DNA of 64,000 nucleotides from Panax quinquefolius (GCA_020205615.1 CM035170.1:36418183-36482182), one strand, 5' to 3'. Counted from the stretch's first letter, positions 47,481 to 58,340 are shown. The notes: generated by a model not told the origin, from the letters alone. Numbers and translations are program-made.

Positions 47481-50400
47481 CTATTTCTTTGACCTTTTCC
47501 TTGGAGGATTGGCATACTCCTCAGCCCTTCTTTTCCTGCTAGCTTCATCTCTTTTGGCTAACTCTTCCAGCTCACTTGGAATTACTATCGGATATTGATC
47601 ATGCCTATTCATGAATGCTGGATCTCCAATTAGCATTCTTAGGCCTGTGGTGGTCACATTAGGTGAGCTAATAGTTGGCCCTTGATTTCTTAAAGGCTGA
47701 GCCATCAAGACTTCCTGCTGATCAGATCGTTGAGTCTGATTGCTTGATCGTGCAGTCTGTTGGTGGAACTATCTTGCAGGAGGGCTTCGTGAAAATTGTC
47801 CTCTTCCCCTTTCTTGGTTTCCTTGACCTCCTCTGCCTCTGCCCTGATCTCCCTGAGCTTGAACTCCTTTCCCTTTATTCTCCCCCTTTATGTCAACATC
47901 AAGGGTTCGAATGTCTGCAGAAAGTCGATTCACTCCTTGGACAAGCTCGTTCAGTTGGCTTTGTGTCTGAGCAATGTCCTCTCGACTTTCCTTGATCTAT
48001 TTTTCAAATCTAGCTTCTTTGTTTCGTAGGGCAGTGAGAACAATGTCATACTGTTGTTCCTGATTGAAATAAGATTTCTGAAAATCATGGACTGAGGCTT
48101 TCAAGTTGATGATGTTCTCTAGCATAAGTTTATTTTGAACTTCTTAATTTTTCTGCATTTCAAGAATAGCCTCTCTTTGCTTGGCGGCTATCTGGAAGTG
48201 AATCTCATCTCTGTCCTTCATGCTCTTAAGAATTTCTTGGATAATTTCCCTCAGCTTCTTTGTAAGCTCAGCATTCATAGTGCCAGGAAAATTATTTACA
48301 GCTGTGATCATTTTATTCAATCGGATATGAATGAGGCCGGAGTGAGATTCAGGCTTTCTTCTATGTTCTTGACCATGTCCTTGGTTGCTTCCTTCAGGTC
48401 ATCCTTTGTGGGTAGATTTGGGAGAGCATCATTGGTTTGAGGATTGTTGAATGGAGGGGATTCTTTCTGAGACTGATCTTGCATTGAGTAGAGAGCAAGA
48501 TCAAGACTGAAATAGTCGTTTGAGGAGGAGGATGGTATGTCTGATGGAAGGGTCCTGAGTTTTAATGTTTGGACTAAGGGGGGGCTCTACGATTTCTATT
48601 TGGGACTCTACGACTAGGCTAGAGTTATGGATCGTAGAGATGGTGGTTTGTGGGAGCAAAATAAAGTTAGTTGCATTTGGTTCCTCAGTTACAGAATTTT
48701 GGGATTCTGCAAATGGAAATTGATTTACTAGATTAAGAATCACTTCCAACCATCGAGGGAATTCATAGAATTGACTAAATGATGATGATGGAAAGTGATT
48801 AACTCTGAAGTGGATAGAGATAGACAGTACCTCAAGTTTATCCTTTGAAGAAGAGGTGTTGGTAACCAATTTCTTGGCAAAATTGAAGCTCCCTGGAAAT
48901 CCATGAGCCAATACTGAGATGGTTGGATATTCTTTGAAACTCCAGAACATGTGATCCCAACAGTTTAGGATTTGGGCTTGATGATATGGCATCATGGGTA
49001 GGTATGAGAACATATGATTGTAGAGATAGCTTCTATACCCGTCTCTGCCCACACCAGTGATTTGAAGATCATCATCATCTTCTTCCTCTTCCCTTTCTTC
49101 GTTTGAGGACTCCATTATCTCAATGGGCTCTTGATGATCTTTTACAGGTTCCTCTTCATTTCTGGCAGGAACATCTTCTTCTGCCATGGAGATGTCTTAA
49201 GGCTCCCCCTCAACTTGATCAATTTCGTGTAAGATCAATAGCTCCCCCTCAAGTGGAGCATCTTCTTGAGCTTCGGGCATCTCCCCCTCAGCTGGTGTAT
49301 TCTCGATCATGAGAATTTCAGGGATATCCCCCTCAGCTGGAGCATTGTCCTCTTGACTTGCTCTGGATATTTCCTTCTTGAGCACCTTTTTATTGTCAAG
49401 AATGTACTTCTTAACCAGCTTTCTCCTTGACTTGTTAGGCTTAGCCACAGCTTCAGGACTTTCTTGAACCTTAGTGTTGTCCTTTTCAACAGCCACTATG
49501 CTTGAAGCGGTGAACTCCTTGCCTGACATGCTTGGTTTGGTCTCTATGAATAGTAGAGACTCTACGATTGAGGTGACTGATGGCCTTTTGGACTTATGAC
49601 CAACTTTGTTTTTCTTCAGGATCTGGGATATGGTAGCCTGATCCTCATCTGCTTCATCTTGCTGCTACTTTTCCTTAGCATCCTCAGAGTCTCTATATCA
49701 GAGGACTCTACAGGTATATCAGTGGTAGATCCTTGAGGCTCTTCCACCAGTCTAGCCCTTAGCTTCCTATTGCCCTTACTTTTTCTGGTAAGGAAAGAGG
49801 GTTCTTCTTTGTTGATTTCTTCTTCTTCTTCGATCTCCCTGACCACAGACATGTTTCCTGGAAGGCCTGAGTTCTTCAGATCCCCAGTTCTTCCATTAGA
49901 TTCTGTCATCATTCAAACATACTCTGCAGGGTTCCTCTTCCAATTTTTAAACAGCTGTTGGGTCATTCGCCTATTTGGGTTGATAGCTTCTCCTTCTTCA
50001 CCCCCAATTTTGTCACCCAGGGCAGACTGTAGAATGATGCTTATGAATCTCCCATATAGCATCTTCTGAGGGCTTTTTGATTTCTTAGAGTTGACTATCC
50101 ACTTATCAATCCATTCGAACAATAGGGCTCCATAGTTGAGTTGTATACCATAATACATGGTCGTCATGAGCTTAAGTTGTACTTCGTTGACAGAGTCATG
50201 ACCTGAGCTCTTGCAGCATATACATTTACCAATAATATCAGCCAAAAATTCGTACCTCTGTGGGAACTCCTTCTTCTTGTACCCTTTTACAGAGGGGTTT
50301 TTCTTGTGATGCATTCTTCTTAGTCCTTCTTGGTAATCTACACTGTCTATAACTGGATGCCCTTCATTTTTGAGACCTAGGGCAAGATTGATATCTTCTG

Positions 50401-50633
50401 CCTTCAGTCTGATTTCTACTTCTCTTACTCTTGTAGTGATGGTGTCCTTCTCAAGCACACCATTTTTGTAGAAATCTTTTACCAGCTTGGGGTATATCGG
50501 TTATTATACTGCACCCAAAGCCTCTTGAGACCTCGCCTTCTTGATGGGCCGAGTCTTGTGGAACTTGGGTGGGCTACGCTTTGAATTCGCCAAAACAGTC
50601 TCTCAGAGCTGAGATAACACTGGATGACGCCAT
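47481..50633 (-). pseudogene. SIRE post-pol ORF (env-position gene), broken
   Basis: A long coding region between reverse transcriptase and the 3' LTR, the position of the so-called env-like gene of SIRE/Maximus elements. A possible start is ATG 50633 (MASSSVISALRD). The N-terminal domain at 50458-49913 (YPKLVKDFY just upstream, RLKAEDINLALGL, VQLKLMTTMYYGI, KMLYGRFISIILQ) resembles the domain annotated in plants as putative plant transposon protein. It is followed by acidic and repeat-rich segments (49912-49197, with APAEGDIPE and TPAEGEMPE units), a mixed segment (49187-48501), coiled-coil-like text, an RG-rich stretch near 47850 (QGRGRGGQGNQERGRGQF) and a basic tail (NPPRKRSKK). No signal peptide or convincing membrane segment was seen. 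Several stops and frameshifts. Its role is unknown. Confidence 0.65.
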
Positions 50634-50639
50634 TGATTT

Positions 50640-51388
50640 TCTAACTGGAAGTGAGATTCGACTGAGCTTTCTTCTGAGTTAGGGTTTTTGCTTTGAGAGA
50701 AGATGGGAGAGAGATAATCTTTTGAACTTCAGATTTCAAAAAAATACGATTTCAATTTGTACTTGTAACTTCCCTCTTTTCTTTTTCGCTTAGTGGGACA
50801 GGTGTTGACTTTTGCTTGGCTCTACGATTTTGTCAGTTAAGGATTGTACTAATTTGCCCTTGGCTCCTTCAGAGCTGAGGTGTCCTTAGGGAGGACTACG
50901 ATCGTTGAGGTAGTTTAGTGATCGTTGAGTGCTTTGCCTTTGTCGAGTCTGAGCTACGATCGTTGAGTCAGTTCATCAACTGTCGTGTCTGATCTACGAT
51001 CGTCAAGTCTGTCCATCATTCGTCGTGTCTGATCTACGATCGTCGAGTCTGTCCTGATCCTTGTGATGAGTTTTTGATAAACCATTCTTTTAAGGCAACT
51101 CAAGAAGGGCCAACCTCTTGGAGTGAGTCAAGGGTTAGGTTTGTTCTTGAGACACTTATCAGAAGGATTGCTTTGTTTTGAAGTTTATCATCACAGGGTG
51201 TACTTTTGCTTTGTTGATTAGGCTTTTGTCATCGTTGAGTCTGCTCTACGATGGTTGAGTCTTTGCTACGATCGTTGAGGTGGTTTTGTCTCTCCAGCTC
51301 TACGATCGTGGACTTCGCTTAATCATGTCTACGATTTTGAGTTCAGCCTTTGTATCTGTTATGGTTAGCACAATCTAGAGCATATATT
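50640..51388. other. SIRE spacer with CTACGAT motif cluster
   Basis: Non-coding stretch between the pol stop and the post-pol ORF. Between 50820 and 51330 it holds about nine CTACGAT-type sites, most as CTACGATCGT with the palindromic core ACGATCGT. No ORF of note. Confidence 0.7.
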
Positions 51389-53379
51389 TTATGGTTGAAG
51401 ATTTAGCATGCCTAGCTCACTTATTAACTTATTAAATCTGGATTCATCTAGAGGTTTTGTAAAAATATCAGCAAGTTGATTTTTAGTAGGGATATATTGT
51501 AAAGATATAGTTCCATTTTGCACATGATCCCTAATGAAGTGATACCTTATTTCTATATGCTTAGTCCTAGAATGCATAACAGGATTATGAGTTATTGCTA
51601 TTGAACTTGTGTTGTCACAGTGAATGGGAATAGATTTGAAATAAAACCCATAGTCAGCTAGCTGATTTTTCATCCATAGGATCTCGAAAGACAAAGAATT
51701 ACCAAAGCTGAAGAATGTATTCACCTTTCCGCAATGAAGTAGATATCTTTGAGTTTTGTTTTTTGCTAAACCAGACACCAAATCTGCTTCTAGCAATTGA
51801 CAAAAGCCACTGGTACTCTTTCTATCTATTTTGCATCCTGCAAAATCAGCATCTGTGTATCATGTTAGTTCAAATGAGGATTCCTTGGGGTACCAAAGCC
51901 CCAAGTAAGGTGTACCCTTGAGATACCTGAAGATCTTCTTTACAGCAGATAAGTGTGACTCTTTAGGGTTAGCCTGAAATCTAGCACATATGCATGTTGT
52001 AAACATTATGTCTGGTCTACTGGCAGTTAGGTATAAAAGAAAACCTATTATACCTCTATATTGAGTTATATCAATACTTTTACCCATTTCATCTTTGTCA
52101 AGCTTGGTTGCAGGAGCAATTGGTATTTTCATGGGAGAGGTTGATTCCATGCCATACTTCTTGAGTAAGTCTTTGATGTACTTGGCTTGGTTTATAAAAA
52201 TTCCTTCATCAGTCTGCTTTACTTGCAGTCCAAGGAAGAAATTCAGCTCACCCATCATGCTCATTTCAAACTTGCTCTGCATCAGCTTAGAGAATCTCTT
52301 GCATAACTTTTTGTCAGTAGAACCAAAAATAATATCATCAACATATATTTGAACTAATAATACTTTGTCTTTATGATTTCTAAGAAACAATGTGGTATCT
52401 ACTCTACCTCTTGTGAACCCATTTTCAATTAAGAAGTTAGTTAGTGTTTCATACCATACTCTAGGTGCTTGCTTAAGACCATATAAGGCTTTGTCTAATC
52501 TATAAACATAATTTGACAAGATGGATTGATGAAACCTGGAGGTTGCTCTACATAGACTTCTTCTTGGAGTTCTTCATTTAGGAATGCACTTTTGACATCC
52601 ATCTGAAAGACTTTGAACTTCATGTGAGCAGCAAAGGCAAGAAAGATTCTGATGGCTTCTAGTCTGGCAACAAGTGCAAATGTTTCATCGTAGTCAATAC
52701 CTTCTTCTTGAGAGTAGCCCTTTGCCACTAATCTTGCCTTGTTCCTGGTTATGACTCCATCTTCATCCATTTTGTTTCTGAAGACCCACTTGGTTCTAAT
52801 GACAGGAATGACTCTTTGGTCTTGGTACCAATCTCCATACTTTGCTTCGTTCAAATTGGTTGAGTTCTTCCTGCATGGCTTCTATCCAACTGGAGTCTTC
52901 CATAGCATCCTTTATCTTCTTTGGTTCTATTTGTGATAGGAAGCTTAAATAAAAGCATTCATTTTGAGTAGCGACTCTTGTTTTGACTCTCAAGCACTTT
53001 CGGATCTCCAATGATTAGATCCTCGAGTGTGATCTCTCCGCCCATCTCATTAATGGTTGGGACATCTGTCCTGATGCCTTCTTGTCTTAAGTCTTCAAGA
53101 TCTATTTCTTCTTCTTGGTGTGGAGGTTCACTGTCTTGTATAAATCTCTCTACGATTTCATTTTGTTGCTCGACGATTTCACTATCTGGCACTACGATCG
53201 TAGTGTTGGTCTCGACGATTTCATTCGTAGTGTCTGCACTATCGGTCGTAGTGTCTTGCAGTACTGTGTTGTCTGAGTCTGTTTCATCGAAGATGATATG
53301 AATTGAGACTTCAACACTCAGTGTCTTTTTGTTGAACACTCTGTAAGCTTTACTGTCTGTGGTATATCCAAGAAAGATT
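51389..53379 (-). pseudogene. SIRE pol: integrase tail, reverse transcriptase and RNase H
   Basis: Ty1/copia pol read leftward. FNKKTLSVEVSIHIIFDE (integrase C-terminal region) sits right at the CACTA junction; an acidic, IVE-rich linker follows (53280-53100). [21 protein letters not shown], a frameshift near 52800, then [41 protein letters not shown], a break near 52500, ALYGLKQAPRVWYE and the catalytic YVDD (about 52340). RNase H: YTDADFAGCK (broken by a stop near 51860) and CDNTSSIAITHNPV, IRYHFIRDHV, ending TAA/LNLQP at 51389. Three main breaks; otherwise well preserved. Confidence 0.9.
53377..53379. repeat. CACTA target duplication, left copy
   Basis: ATT, repeated at 57491-57493. CACTA elements make 3-bp duplications. 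Confidence 0.8.
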
Positions 53380-53490
53380 CACTACTAGAAATTCGATATA
53401 TAGCGACGAGCTATAGCGATTCGGCACGGAACCGTCGCTATAGGGTATCTATAGCGACGGTCGACACAGAACCGTCGGTATAAAGGTTTT
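53380..53490 (+). repeat. CACTA left terminus and subterminal repeats
   Basis: Terminal CACTACTAGAAA then TATAGCGACGAGC, CCGTCGCTATAGGG, CTATAGCGACGGTC and CCGTCGGTATA units in both orientations. Confidence 0.85.
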
Positions 53491-54640
53491 TATAAGAAAA
53501 AACCCACTTTCCCCCAAATTATTTCAGTATGTTTGCTCCAATTTTTCCCCCAAATTATCTTCATTCGTCATTTCTCTCATTCGTATTTCTCCCATAAAAA
53601 ATGTCTGAATCCGACTCTCCACACTCTCTCTCTTATCCTAACCCACCATCCCGAATCTGACTCTTCTTCAGCACAATCAACTTCTTCTTCATTTCCCAAT
53701 TCTAAGTCCACCGATTTAGATTCCTGCATCGTAGTCGGCCTCCCGGTCGCCTCGATTTGCGTGACTTGATTGTGGGTACTTGAAGGCTGACGGATTAAGC
53801 TTTTACCTATAAGTTTAATCTGTTACCTATAAGGGTCCTACGATGATTGCTGTCGACGCTTCATGTCGTTCTTGGTATTGTTAAAGCATCTAAAGTTTGG
53901 GATCGGTTTATTAATCTTAGTGCTTGGATTATCCTCTCATGCCCCAAGATGGTTAGATGTTTTTTGTGCACTAGTTTTGGTGTTTAATTGATGGTTCATG
54001 GTTGAATATTCGTAATTTGGTATATTTGGTTTTGAATAAATATGTTTGGTATGTTCCTATTAAAGTATAGATGTGTTTTAAAATTGTTAGTTTATCTTGC
54101 AATTGCATATAATTGAGTTAAGGTGTTTACAAATGATACATAGCCTCCCAATTCCTTTATTATTCGTGTTTTTTTATATTTATATTGTTTGATTGAGGGT
54201 TTTAATGAGTTAATTGAGTTAAGGGTGTTCTTTTTATTAATCTTAGGGTTTTAATTTGAGTTAAGGGTGTTCACTACCAATTTTCTACCCTTGATCTTAT
54301 AATTAGCTCATTTTACCTAATAAGAAGGATAAACAAACTTTAATTTCATTTTCGTGTGTTCATGTAGGTCTCATGTGTGGGGTCGCTTTTGCTTATGCTA
54401 TTACTCACGAATCTCATTAAAGACAAAGTGATTATATTGGAGATTATGATATCGTGGATGGTGATCGATCAGTTAGTATTGTGTTTTCTAAATATTTATG
54501 TTATACAAAGATAATGATCTCAAGTTGAATGTAATTTATCCCTTTCATTATGTACACCTCTGCAGTATATGAATCCTTGTATGCTTGTATGAATCCCTTT
54601 CTAAACTGTAGCTATCTCATAAATGCACCTTGATTTTGAC
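53491..54640 (+). other. CACTA interior, unassigned
   Basis: A pyrimidine- and serine-rich stretch at 53530-53765 looks like a captured leader or first exon (frames read SDSSSAQSTSSSFPNS and IVVGLPVAS) but I cannot assign it. At 54368-54480 a short open stretch (LMCGVAFAYAITHES) follows an AG, also unassigned. The rest is AT-rich. Confidence 0.3.
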
Positions 54641-54642
54641 AG

Positions 54643-54816
54643 AAGGAGATTCAGCTAAAGCTCTTGCAGTAAGTTGTTTTCCTCTTGATTCAAGTAATGT
54701 AGTTTGGTTTCTTTGCATATAAAGGTTGAGATGATTGAGTTTATATACAGATGGCTGGACTTTCTGTTGTTGGTCAAAATTATTATGGTGTTTTTCCGTT
54801 GAGAGGTAAATTGCTC
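54643..54816 (+). pseudogene. Captured topoisomerase II fragment (TOPRIM region)
   Basis: Two short exon-like blocks. The first, 54643-54668, with the preceding G reads EGDSAKALA and is followed by GTAAG. The second starts after TATACAG at 54751 and reads MAGLSVVGQNYYGVFPLRGK. Eukaryotic DNA topoisomerase II has the motif EGDSAKALA followed directly by a conserved GxxxYGVFPLRGKLLN segment in its TOPRIM domain, so the reading and the intron position both fit. Similarity ends after KLL near 54816. Only this small part is present, without the ATPase or active-site Tyr regions, so it is a non-functional gene piece carried by the CACTA element. Confidence 0.75.
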
Positions 54817-55708
54817 AAGCTGTTCCGGATGTTGATAGTGGCTTGAATGTCTCGGCTATGTATGAATAATGGCAAGTGTTTTACCCCTTTTGTTTTTGAA
54901 TAAATTATTTCTTAGAGCATTAATTGATAATTCATGTAGCGTTTTGATAAAATAGCCTTGGAGTTTTAATTATTTGAAGTGGCTTTCGAACTTCTAATTA
55001 TTTGAGTTTTAATTCACGTAGCTAGTTTTTGTGGAAGTTGTTGGATTTTCTTTTTGTGTAATTATTACGGAATTTTTGACTGGGTCAATTTTATTAATTT
55101 CAAAGATGAGATTGGTTTGCTTTATGCATTTATATAGAAAAATTGAGGAGTCTGCTTTTTCCATGCTTAGATCACTTATCATTTCTTCCACCGGAAGAAA
55201 GGAACTCCATTCTTGACGACTGTGGATCTATAATGGGCTTACTTGGTGGGAGTAGATTGACAATGGACAACAACTCACCCGTAATGTAAAGTTTTTGACA
55301 ATTGTACTGTTGTTCGTAAAGATACTCGCTTCTATCACCATTTAGTTTGTCTACTTTATCATTATCATTTCTTGTCAAGTGTTTCTGTGTTCTAAAATTG
55401 TAGTAGATAACCATGCAACCATGTGAATATACCATTCATCAAGAGGATAGTGGATCTGGTAGGCTTTCACAAGTAATACACTAGAAGAGTTTGCAAGAAA
55501 TGAATCTCCTACTCCCCCACCACAACCCAAACCCCAAAAAAAAATATAAAAAGAACATTACTAAATTTTATGCAACTACATAAGGATGAGTGGCTAATAT
55601 GTTTTGTTTGAATTTTAAGCAACTACATAAAAATATGTTTTGTTTGAATTTTAAGCAACTACCAGTTCCTTGTTGGAGATGAGTGGGTAAGCAACAGAAT
55701 TTTATCAG
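54817..55708 (+). other. CACTA interior, unassigned
   Basis: AT-rich sequence between the two captured fragments. A minus-strand open frame at 55172-55435 (ITGELLSIVNLLPPSK) and a short plus block near 54820 (QAVPDVDSGLNVSAMYE) are unassigned and may be intron or further fragments. Confidence 0.3.
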
Positions 55709-56503
55709 AATTGTCCCATTTGCTTTGAGGTATATTCAAATGACGAAATTTTAAAATTGCAAATATATGGCGTTCAAGGCTAGCTAATCATTTCTATTTC
55801 TTTTCAGCAAGATCTTTTTGATACAACAAAAGAAATGATTGTCTTGCTTTTGGGCACACTCTGCATTTGGAATGTTTAAAGGAGATTCAACGACATTTCG
55901 TGTAAGAATAATTTTCTTATGGCAACATGTTATAGTACACCACAAAATTGTTTTTAGTTTCGGTGGTTCTATATATTGTCATTTCGATCATTGTATGTTA
56001 ATTGATATTCGTCTTGAACCTTGTGGGATACAGTACTCCTCGCCTCTTTGCTCAAAGTCATTTTGTGATATGTCTCATGTGTGCCAAAAATTTGATGAGG
56101 AGGTGTGCCAATTCTAGTTTGAATTTTACTTTTAATTATGCTATATGTGTTTTTACGATGTTAGAAACCTTGCTTTCGTACCAAGCTCATTTTGTGAGAC
56201 TTAAAAATCCAGGTTGCTGCAACAAGCATGCCTCTAGTGTATCAGAATAAGAAGGTAAGTGCGAGTAGTTTTTTTTTTGTCCATATCTAATCACATATAA
56301 CTTTGGTCATAATTTTGAAATACGAATAATTCTGTAGTATTATGGTTCAGGTCTGGATCCTCTGCAATGATTGTGGGGAAAAGTCTGAGGTAAATTTCCA
56401 TATTCTAGCACAAAAGTGTGTGAGATGTGCCTCCTACAATACTAGGCAAATTCAACATGACGGTGCACCAAGCTGGGCTGAATATATTGTTTATTTAGAA
56501 TAG
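55709..56503 (+). pseudogene. Captured CHY-zinc-finger/RING E3 ligase fragment
   Basis: Five exon-like blocks with GT-AG borders: 55709-55729 (NCPICFE), 55808-55901 (DLFDTTKE, then GHTLHLECLKEI one base out of frame), 56034-56102 (CSKSFCDMSH, QKFDEEV), 56213-56254 (VAATSMPLVYQNKK) and 56351-56503 ([28 protein letters not shown], ending at TAG). The order and motifs match the RING and C-terminal zinc-ribbon part of plant CHYR/MIEL1/RZFP34-type ubiquitin ligases, which ubiquitinate regulators in stress signalling. The CHY domain is missing. The single-base frameshift near 55852, loss of one RING Cys (SSPLC instead of CPxC) and a Trp-to-Cys change indicate a pseudogene fragment. Genomic introns show it was copied from DNA. 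Confidence 0.85.
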
Positions 56504-57149
56504 TCTTGATGTTGTATACATTTATGGCTATAAAATGAATACAGTAGATTTAATTAATTAAAATAATTAATTGTTCTTTTTCTCCTCCTGAGTATAGAGG
56601 TGGATGTCTCGCTGGTTGAGCAGTTGCAGGGGCCTGGTATTCCTCTCCGCATACTGCAATGAAAACAATCATCAATTATGTCGATAGTTTTTTTTTAATA
56701 TGAATTTCTTCGTACTAATACTCAATGATAACATGAGCAATTCTTTGTCTTTGCATTTTCTTTGTCGGGCCAAAGTGAATCATCGTCTTTGTGATGTTGC
56801 GATTGGATTTCAACGATGAAATTTTTATCAAAGGATGTCATGAGAAAGGAGGCTTGTCCAATCGATTTTGGCGATGGAACTGCTGCAGGAAGCTGTTTGC
56901 TAAAAGGCGGCAGTGGTCATACTGTGATGTTGCAGTGGATTTCAACAGTAAATATTGTGAATGATTGTATTGTGAAAGATTGTATTGTGAATGATTGTAA
57001 TGTTGTAAAATATCTCTTATTATATTGTAATGTTGTAGTGTGAATGATTTTAAATGATGTATATAATATTTTTAATAATTTATTTTATATTGTATTTGTG
57101 TTTGTTGAATAAATGTGTATTATTAATTTTTTTTTTTAAATATAAAAAG
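56504..57149. other. CACTA interior, unassigned
   Basis: Contains a relatively GC-rich block at 56580-56655 which, on the minus strand, follows a good acceptor (TTTTCATTGCAG) and could be one more captured exon. A plus frame at 56816-57043 (KEACPIDFGDGTAAG) is unassigned and runs into a GATTGTATTGTGAAT-type simple repeat at 56955-57000. Confidence 0.3.
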
Positions 57150-57490
57150 GCTATAGTGACGATCATCGACCGTAGCTATAGTGTTCTATAAAACACATCC
57201 CTATAGCGACGGTCACCGAAGCGCGTCGGTATAGATCTATAGCTACTACTGGTCATAACCGTAGCAATAACTCTCAATGACCAGATTAGTAAAAGAGCAA
57301 ATACACGATTTTGTCATGACCTATAGCTAGGGTCGGTGACCGTCTCTATAGGTCAAAAGACCGTCGCTATAGGCTTTACCGACGGGTTCTATGGCGACGG
57401 TCGGCAACCGTCGCTAAAACTTTTAGCGACGGTCTTTTGGCCTATAGCAACGGTCGGCGACCGTCGCTATAGGCTAATTTTCTAGTAGTG
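57150..57490 (-). repeat. CACTA right terminus and subterminal repeats
   Basis: About a dozen direct and inverted units around GACCGTCGCTATAGG and CTATAGCGACGGTC, ending TTTTCTAGTAGTG. Confidence 0.88.
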
Positions 57491-57493
57491 ATT

Positions 57494-58340
57494 CCTTCGT
57501 CTGACTTGGGCTAAAATTTTGTTAGGTACTGCTTCCCATTGTTGAAAATGTAGCATGCACAACCAAAGACATGAAAGTAGCTAACACTTAGCTTTCTTCC
57601 TTTCCATAGTTCGTAGGGCGTCTTCTTGATCGTAGAGTATATCAGTGACACATTTGCTCAAGTGTAGCATGCAAGGTTGTCGACCATCGCCTGAAGTATT
57701 CAGGCAGATGTTCTACTACAAGTAGAGTTCTTCCAGCCTCTATCAAAGTTCTGTTCTTTCTTTCAGCTACTCCATTTTGTTGAGGAGTTCGTGGAGCTGA
57801 GATGTTATGACTGATCCCATTGTCTGTGCAGAACTGATCCATTTCTGAGAAGTCGAATTCTCTGCCATGATCACTCCTTATGGCCTTGAATTTCTCTCCT
57901 TTCTCGTTCATCACCAGTCTGAACATCTTGATTAATTGAGAGCTAGTTTCATCCTTTCAAGTTAGGAAGAATACCCATGTGAATCTGGTGTAGTCGTCGA
58001 CTATAACTAGAGAGTATCTTTTTCCTCCAAAACTAGTTGTTGGAATTGGCCCAAATAGATCCATGTGAAGCAACTGCAGGGGCTTGTCGATAGAGTTGGC
58101 AGATTTACTTTTGAATGAGCTTCTGGTTTACTTTCCAAGCTGACAGGCATTGCAAGGCCTTTCTTTTACGAAGTTGAACTTAGGTAGGCCAGCTACGAGA
58201 TCTTTTGATGCCAATTTGGACATGCTCTTGAAGTTTAAGTGAGACAACCGTCTATGCCATAGCCAGCTCATTTCTTCATATGCTTTTGCCAGAAAACATA
58301 TTGTCTCATTTGAGCTTAGTTGACCAAGATCCACTGTGTA
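57494..58340 (-). pseudogene. SIRE pol: integrase
   Basis: Minus-strand integrase. The zinc-binding pre-integrase part is at 58334-58128 (WLWHRRLSHLNFKSM with its two His, CNACQLGK with its two Cys). A stop follows, then HMDLFGPIPTTSFGGKRYSL (first catalytic Asp), and the 57926-57642 segment with RSDHGREFDF (second Asp) and PQQNGVAERKNRTL (Glu). The last part before the CACTA insertion (SYFHVFGCACYIFNNG) is readable in a further frame. Catalytic residues are intact; stops near 58125, 57955 and 57515 break the frame. Confidence 0.9.

Larger units (their letters stand above)
53380..57490. mobile_element. CACTA (En/Spm) transposon, gene-capturing, non-autonomous
   Basis: 4111 bp with terminal inverted repeats CACTACTAGAAATT (left) and, read from the right end, CACTACTAGAAAATT, and a 3-bp ATT duplication. 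Both ends carry arrays of a CTATAGCGACGGTC-type subterminal repeat (53395-53490, 57150-57480), as expected for transposase binding. No CACTA transposase was recognised. The interior instead holds fragments resembling topoisomerase II (54643-54816) and a CHY-RING ubiquitin ligase (55709-56503), each with intron boundaries, so it appears to be a Pack-type element. It interrupts SIRE pol in the integrase C-terminal region, between SDEGI and FLGYTT. Confidence 0.9.

Noticed and set aside
49770..50069. Plus-strand frame with hydrophobic Leu/Ser-rich text opposite the SIRE post-pol ORF
   Set aside because: Antisense shadow of the acidic coding strand; Leu/Ser-rich antisense text is typical for Glu/Lys-rich genes.
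53533..53769. 78-residue frame near the left end of the CACTA element as a transposase start
   Set aside because: No similarity to CACTA transposase motifs that I can recognise; Ser-rich text in pyrimidine-rich DNA is more like a captured leader.
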